Source: G963677915 sp963677915 (GTDB lineage: Bacteria; Bacillota; Clostridia; Lachnospirales; Vallitaleaceae). From it: a DNA stretch of 64,000 bases. A model generated the notes under the pieces. The model saw only the letters and a list, made by a program, of their open reading frames with translations, was not told where the DNA came from and ran no database searches. Where the stretch lies: positions 186,001 through 250,000 of the forward strand of contig CAXXGE010000028.1 in NCBI GenBank assembly GCA_963677915.2, written 5' to 3'. The translations under genes and the position numbers were made by a program. Position 1 is the first letter of the stretch. The number at the start of each line of letters is the position of its first letter. Positions 59,766 through 64,000 of this stretch are shown piece by piece.

Positions 59766-62081
59766 ATGGAGCAAACCATAGAACTGCTGTCACCGGCCGG
59801 CTCCTATGAGGCGTTCAGAGCAGCGGTAATAAGCGGCTGCGATGCAGTGTATCTAGGCTGCAAGGATTTCGGTGCCAGGGCATATGCGCAAAACTTCACC
59901 CGCGAGGAATTGACAAAGGCCATCCGTGAAGCCCACTTGCTGGATGTTAAAGTGTTTCTGACAGTCAATACACTGTTCAAGAACAGTGAACTTCATGATT
60001 TAAAGAAGCTGCTTGCAGATGTCTATAAGATGGGTATCGATGCATTTATCATCCAGGATTTCGGGTTGATAGGCATGATGAAAACTCTGTTCCCCGAAGC
60101 GGAGATTCATGCCAGTACGCAGATGAACTGCCATAGCCCGGCATACGCCGCGTTCTTGAAAAATCAAGGCTTTTCCCGGGTGGTACTTAGCAGGGAACTA
60201 TCACTGGCACAGATTGAAAGCATCCATGAACAGGTAGATATTGAGCTTGAAACTTTTGTTCACGGCGCTCTGTGCTATTGTTTTTCCGGCCAATGCCTGA
60301 TGAGCTCCATGATAGGCGGCAGAAGCGGAAACAGGGGCAGGTGCGCCCAGCCGTGCAGGCTGCCGTATCAGGTCGTCATCGATGGAGATATTCGTGCAAA
60401 GCAGTATGTTCTCAGTCCTAAGGATATCCAGACTGTCGACCTCCTGCCGGATATGATACGCGCAGGTGTCAAGTCCTATAAAATAGAGGGCAGAATGAAA
60501 TCTCCAGAATATGTAGCATGGAATACAAAAGTATATCGGCATTACCTGGATCTCGCTGCGGCAGGCAATCCAGAGACACTCAGGAAAGTTGACCTCGAAG
60601 CGATGCTGCAGTTGTACAACCGCGGAGGCTTTTCAGAAGGGTACTACAAACAGAAGAATGGTCAAGCCATGATGGCGACAAAAAGGCCCAATCATCAAGG
60701 TGTGTTTGTTGGAAGGGTGACAAGCGTGTCCGGCAAAGGCGTACATGTAGACTTTTTCAAGCCTATCAGACATGGTGATGCTCTTTTGTTGGGCGACACC
60801 ACCTATCTCTGCCGACAGAACCACACCAACCAAGCCGTTCTGAAAATGAACATCAAGGATATAAAAACCGGAATGGAAGTCTACAGGTTGAAAGACGTTG
60901 ATCTGGAAAACAGAATAACAGATTTGCTAAACAGCACCGCCAGAACAAAACCTGTTCGTATGCTTCTGGATATGAAAATCGGTCAGGCTGCCCGGCTGAC
61001 CTTGACATCCGGCGACATTACTGTCGAAGTGGCCGGAGAAACCGTCATGGCCGCTACCGGTCAGGGGATGGACAGGAAGAAACTGACAAAGCCGATGAGC
61101 AAGCTTGGGAATACAGTCTTTAGCCTGGAGGAGCTTGCCATCCATATGGATGAGGGCGTTTTCATGCCTGTAAGCCAGCTGAATGAACTCCGTCGGAACG
61201 GTGTAGAGGAACTGGAAAAGGCCATTCTTTCAAGATACACAAGAAAACATGTGGCGATCGCCGACCAGAAGCCATCGGACTTTGTTGCCGAAGAAGCGGA
61301 TTACATGAGCAGCGTCAGCGCGGTCATAAGTAAAGCCTATCAATTTGAGCCAGTATTTAATCATGGCGTTGAAAGAATCTATTTTGAAACGGGATCGTAT
61401 GAGCGGTACATGCTTTCAAGCCATTTGCAGAAATGCAAGTCAGCAGGTATTGAAGCTTTCCTTGCGCTGCCCAGGATTTTGCGTGAGAAAGATGCTGAAC
61501 TTTTAGCAGACGACCTTGACGGATTGGACAGCCTGTATGATGGTTACCTTGTCCGAAGCATGGACGGCTATCTGCAGCGTCCTTCAGAAGGCAAGAAGGT
61601 GATATTCGACCATACAGTCAATATTTTAAACAATGAAGCTTTGGCTTTCATTAAAGCGATGCCTGACTTTGCCGGTTATCATCCGTCCCTTGAACTTAAC
61701 AGGCGCGAAATCGGCGATATGATGCTCAACGATGCTGAAATGCTTGTTTACGGCTATTATCAGGTGATGACAAGCCAGCAATGTGTATTAGCAACACTGG
61801 AAGAATGCAATCCCGCTTCGTCTGCCAAGACAGTGCTTGTCGACAGAATGAACAATCAGCTGAAAGTGGAGAGGTACTGCAGATTCTGCCAGAACAACAT
61901 ATACAATCCACAGCCGATGATGCTGATGGATAAGAAAACCGAACTGATATCACTTGGCCTAAGCAGGTTCAGGCTGAGATTTACCGACGAAAGCCCCGAT
62001 TCGATCAAAAGCATACTTGATTGGGATATGGCGAGCGTTACGGAATATACACGCGGCCACTATTCCAGGGGAATCTTGTAA
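59766..62081 (+). CDS. Long U32-family protein with DUF3656 (RlhA-like)
   Basis: 771 residues. The U32 domain starts at once (ELLSPAGSYEAFRAAVISG, LGCKDFGARAYAQNF) and holds the conserved cysteine cluster near 167-187 (CYCFSGQCLMSS, GRCAQPCRLPY), thought to bind an Fe-S centre. DUF3656 follows, and a C-terminal part of about 250 residues ends with RYCRFCQNN. E. coli RlhA, of the same layout, hydroxylates C2501 of 23S rRNA; peptidase activity of the family is doubtful. ATG 59766 follows AAAGGA. Confidence 0.87.
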   Translation: MEQTIELLSPAGSYEAFRAAVISGCDAVYLGCKDFGARAYAQNFTREELTKAIREAHLLDVKVFLTVNTLFKNSELHDLKKLLADVYKMGIDAFIIQDFGLIGMMKTLFPEAEIHASTQMNCHSPAYAAFLKNQGFSRVVLSRELSLAQIESIHEQVDIELETFVHGALCYCFSGQCLMSSMIGGRSGNRGRCAQPCRLPYQVVIDGDIRAKQYVLSPKDIQTVDLLPDMIRAGVKSYKIEGRMKSPEYVAWNTKVYRHYLDLAAAGNPETLRKVDLEAMLQLYNRGGFSEGYYKQKNGQAMMATKRPNHQGVFVGRVTSVSGKGVHVDFFKPIRHGDALLLGDTTYLCRQNHTNQAVLKMNIKDIKTGMEVYRLKDVDLENRITDLLNSTARTKPVRMLLDMKIGQAARLTLTSGDITVEVAGETVMAATGQGMDRKKLTKPMSKLGNTVFSLEELAIHMDEGVFMPVSQLNELRRNGVEELEKAILSRYTRKHVAIADQKPSDFVAEEADYMSSVSAVISKAYQFEPVFNHGVERIYFETGSYERYMLSSHLQKCKSAGIEAFLALPRILREKDAELLADDLDGLDSLYDGYLVRSMDGYLQRPSEGKKVIFDHTVNILNNEALAFIKAMPDFAGYHPSLELNRREIGDMMLNDAEMLVYGYYQVMTSQQCVLATLEECNPASSAKTVLVDRMNNQLKVERYCRFCQNNIYNPQPMMLMDKKTELISLGLSRFRLRFTDESPDSIKSILDWDMASVTEYTRGHYSRGIL

Positions 62082-62097
62082 TAAGGATGTGAAGTAC

Positions 62098-63381
62098 ATG
62101 GCACAAATAGCATTGTCCTCCGGCAAGTATTTGATGTTGCTGTCTGCCTTGCTGTACATAATTCTATACTTGAAAAACATCAAGCCGGCAAGGTACGCGT
62201 TGGGTGTCTTGTTGTTGTTCCATTTTACAGGCGTTGCGCTTATGGCTTATAGAAGTCATAACACAGGAATACTGATGCTTCTTGGCATAGGCCAGCTTGT
62301 CCTGCTTGCAGTCAGTAGACTTGTCATGATCAAAGGATGTGAAGATATTGCCGTACCGTTAAGATTTTTGCTCTCGGTTGGTCTCCTCATACAGACAAGG
62401 TTGGCCTTTGCCGGTGGCCTTAAACAGCTTGAAATGGCTGCTATCGGCATTGTCATGATGGCAGTCGCTGCATGGCTGTATCCGAAGTTGAAGGGCTTGA
62501 ACAAGCTGACGTGGCTCTATTTCATTGCGGCTTTGTTGCTGACAGCCTTATCCAACCAGACTATCAATGGAGCGACAAATTGGATGCGCATAGGTGATTT
62601 CTCATTCCAGCCTTCCGAGATTGTAAAGTTGCTTTTCATATTGTATTTGAGCAGTCAGCTGAGCCATTACAAGGAAAAACACGCCCTGATCCTTTCAGCT
62701 GTCGCAGTGGCGATACTCTGCGGATTGCTTGTTTACAAACGCGATCTGGGCTCTGCGCTGATATTTTTCGCCATTTATATATTGGCCCTCTACATAGAGA
62801 CATCTAAAAGAAAATATATATTCTATGGCTTGGGTGCCTCATTGGCAGCTGGGTTGCCTGCCTACCACTTTTTCCCTCATGTCAAGGTGAGAATCACATC
62901 CTGGCTGGATCCATGGTCGGACATAAGCGGAGCAGGATATCAGATTACCCAGTCGCTGTTTGCCATATCGAATGGCAGTTTCTTTGGTGCAGGAATTACG
63001 GGCGGCAGACCGGAGAAAATACCTGTCGTTTCAACAGACTTTGTTTTTGCTGCTGTCATTGAAACGTTGGGACTTTTTATGGGGCTTATGGTGATTTTCA
63101 TGATAGGGAAGATCTTCATGGCTATGATACGTACTGTGTTGATTGCAGGAAATGATTTCGATTTTATGCTTGCAAGCGGCATAGCGATGGCATTGGCTAT
63201 GCAGAGCCTTTTAATTATCGGTGGTGTTATAAAAATGACACCTTTAACAGGTGTAACTCTGCCATTCGTCAGTGCTGGCGGCACATCCATCGTGATGTCT
63301 TTGGCCATGGTCGGTATTGTCCAGGGTATTCATTTGAAATATACCGGCAACTCTGCAAAGAGGGGGAAGCATCATGAGTAA
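62098..63381 (+). CDS. FtsW/RodA/SpoVE-family peptidoglycan glycosyltransferase
   Basis: 427 residues, about 11-12 membrane helices. SEDS family marks: GATNWMRIGDFSFQPSEIVKL, YKRDLGSALIFFAIY with the catalytic Asp, WLDPWSD-type TSWLDPWSDISGAGYQITQS, and PLTGVTLPFVSAGGTSIVMS near the end. SEDS proteins polymerise lipid II together with a class B penicillin-binding protein, and one is encoded next, overlapping by 8 bases. The N-terminus is longer than in RodA, as in actinobacterial and clostridial homologues. ATG 62098 follows AAGGATG. Confidence 0.94.
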   Translation: MAQIALSSGKYLMLLSALLYIILYLKNIKPARYALGVLLLFHFTGVALMAYRSHNTGILMLLGIGQLVLLAVSRLVMIKGCEDIAVPLRFLLSVGLLIQTRLAFAGGLKQLEMAAIGIVMMAVAAWLYPKLKGLNKLTWLYFIAALLLTALSNQTINGATNWMRIGDFSFQPSEIVKLLFILYLSSQLSHYKEKHALILSAVAVAILCGLLVYKRDLGSALIFFAIYILALYIETSKRKYIFYGLGASLAAGLPAYHFFPHVKVRITSWLDPWSDISGAGYQITQSLFAISNGSFFGAGITGGRPEKIPVVSTDFVFAAVIETLGLFMGLMVIFMIGKIFMAMIRTVLIAGNDFDFMLASGIAMALAMQSLLIIGGVIKMTPLTGVTLPFVSAGGTSIVMSLAMVGIVQGIHLKYTGNSAKRGKHHE

Positions 63382-64000
63382 GAGGATGAGCCGCAGAGCC
63401 AAGTCCATATCCAGACTGCGCGCCCTGTTTTTTGTCTTGTTTCTAGCAGTTTCCTGCTATCTGGTCTATGATGTTCTGGTTCTAGGCCCAACTGTTTCAA
63501 TGAACGCCTACAACCCGAGACTCGGCGCCATAGAAGGCAATACAGTGAGAGGGACGATTACAGACAGGAATGGTGTTGTATTGGCCGAAACCATGTTGAA
63601 TGAAAACGGCATGTCACGATACTATCCTTATGCAGCTGCCTTTGCCCATACAGTTGGTTTCGTGGGGAAGGGAAAAGCGGGTATTGAGGACACATACAAT
63701 CTAAATCTTCTTGCATCTCATGAAAACCTGTGGGAGAAGTTCAAAGCGGATTTGACTGGCAAATACAAATACGGTGACGGCCTCAAGCTGACGTTGGACA
63801 GCAGCCTTCAGCTTAAGGCTTTCGAGCTGCTGGAAGGACAGAAAGGAGCTGTCGCGGCCATAGAGCCCTCCACGGGACGGATACTCGCCCTCGTGTCAAG
63901 ACCGTCCTTTGATCCAAACACAGTCGAAGAGGCATATGAAAGCATTCTTGCTGATAAAGAGAATGCCAGGCTGCTTAACCGCGCCAGCCAGGGTCTGTAT
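63374..64000 (+). CDS. Class B penicillin-binding protein, N-terminal part (cut by window edge)
   Basis: 209 residues lie in the window. A basic start (MSKRMSRRAKSISRLR) and one membrane helix (about 18-37) are followed by a short dimerisation-domain region (RGTITDRNGVVLAET) and the beginning of the transpeptidase domain (AAIEPSTGRILALVSRPSFDP). The active-site Ser lies beyond the edge. It cross-links peptidoglycan as partner of the SEDS protein just upstream. AGAGGGGG precedes the ATG. Confidence 0.9.
   Translation, partial: MSKRMSRRAKSISRLRALFFVLFLAVSCYLVYDVLVLGPTVSMNAYNPRLGAIEGNTVRGTITDRNGVVLAETMLNENGMSRYYPYAAAFAHTVGFVGKGKAGIEDTYNLNLLASHENLWEKFKADLTGKYKYGDGLKLTLDSSLQLKAFELLEGQKGAVAAIEPSTGRILALVSRPSFDPNTVEEAYESILADKENARLLNRASQGLY

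Noticed and set aside
1..64000. CRISPR arrays, IS elements, tRNA or rRNA genes
   Set aside because: Both strands were read for repeats with spacers, transposase motifs, tRNA-like cloverleafs and rRNA stretches; none were recognised. A search with tRNAscan-type models could still find a missed one.

Overview
This window reads as a stretch of housekeeping chromosome from a Gram-positive, strictly anaerobic member of the Clostridia (Bacillota). Reasons are: Firmicute-type gene orders (ftsK-rimO-pgsA-cinA-recA-recX-rny; scpA-scpB-rluB; cmk-ispH-rpsA; miaB-mutS-mutL-miaA-hfq; rpsU-phoH-ybeY-dgkA-cdd; ruvA-ruvB), strong AGGAGG-type ribosome sites with frequent TTG and GTG starts, consensus sigma-A promoters, Bacillus-type LexA boxes, a reverse rubrerythrin, and a sodium-pumping biotin decarboxylase. 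Base composition looks mid-40s percent GC by eye. The genus cannot be fixed from this; an amino-acid or organic-acid fermenting anaerobe is the best guess. No tRNA, rRNA, IS element, prophage or CRISPR array was seen.

Layout. 1-11.7 kb: end of uppP, then ftsK, the one-carbon pair fhs-folD, rimO, pgsA, cinA, recA (with two LexA boxes), recX and rny. 11.8-22.1 kb: purB, proC, a Nudix ADP-ribose hydrolase, xerD, reverse rubrerythrin (the first minus-strand gene), deoB-pdp for nucleoside salvage, a degenerate site-2-protease-like membrane protein, scpA-scpB, rluB and mnmM. 22.2-27.2 kb: a five-gene operon joining a CoA-ester carboxyltransferase, a small membrane subunit, a biotin carrier, a sodium-pump beta subunit and a pyruvate/oxaloacetate carboxyltransferase. 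27.3-35.9 kb: an RpiR regulator, a flavoprotein, a chorismate mutase-cytidylate kinase fusion, then ispH, rpsA, cheR and miaB, all four frameshifted as read, with an intact exonuclease-like gene on the minus strand between cheR and miaB. 35.9-42.9 kb: mutS, mutL, miaA, hfq, ynbB-like. 43-50.7 kb: alaS, capA-like lipoprotein, rpsU, phoH, ybeY, dgkA, DUF3048 lipoprotein, cdd. 50.7-64 kb: MurJ/SpoVB-like flippase, a FAD protein, DUF4349 lipoprotein, proB, DUF896, 5-formyl-THF cyclo-ligase, DUF1292 (minus), ruvA-ruvB, a winged-helix protein, zapA, a long U32 protein, an FtsW/RodA-type glycosyltransferase and the start of a penicillin-binding protein.

How the genes work together. Several sets are coherent: DNA repair and recombination (recA, recX, mutS, mutL, ruvA, ruvB), chromosome segregation (ftsK, xerD, scpA, scpB), translation and tRNA/rRNA modification (rimO, rluB, mnmM, miaA, miaB, alaS, rpsA, rpsU, ybeY), and envelope growth (uppP, pgsA, dgkA, MurJ-like, FtsW-like, PBP). 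The 22-27 kb operon is the main bioenergetic feature: its subunits could run a sodium-pumping decarboxylase, a CoA-to-pyruvate transcarboxylase, or both.

Most unusual points: the in-frame AroH-CMK fusion with a possible internal start; the mixed 12S/5S/sodium-pump operon; a membrane protease homologue that has lost its HExxH motif; an apparently leaderless ruvA; a Cys/His-rich N-terminus on DUF1292; a 12-base tandem repeat in the mutL linker; and a tight cluster of six single-base frameshifts at 30.8-35.3 kb that more likely marks poor sequence quality than gene decay.
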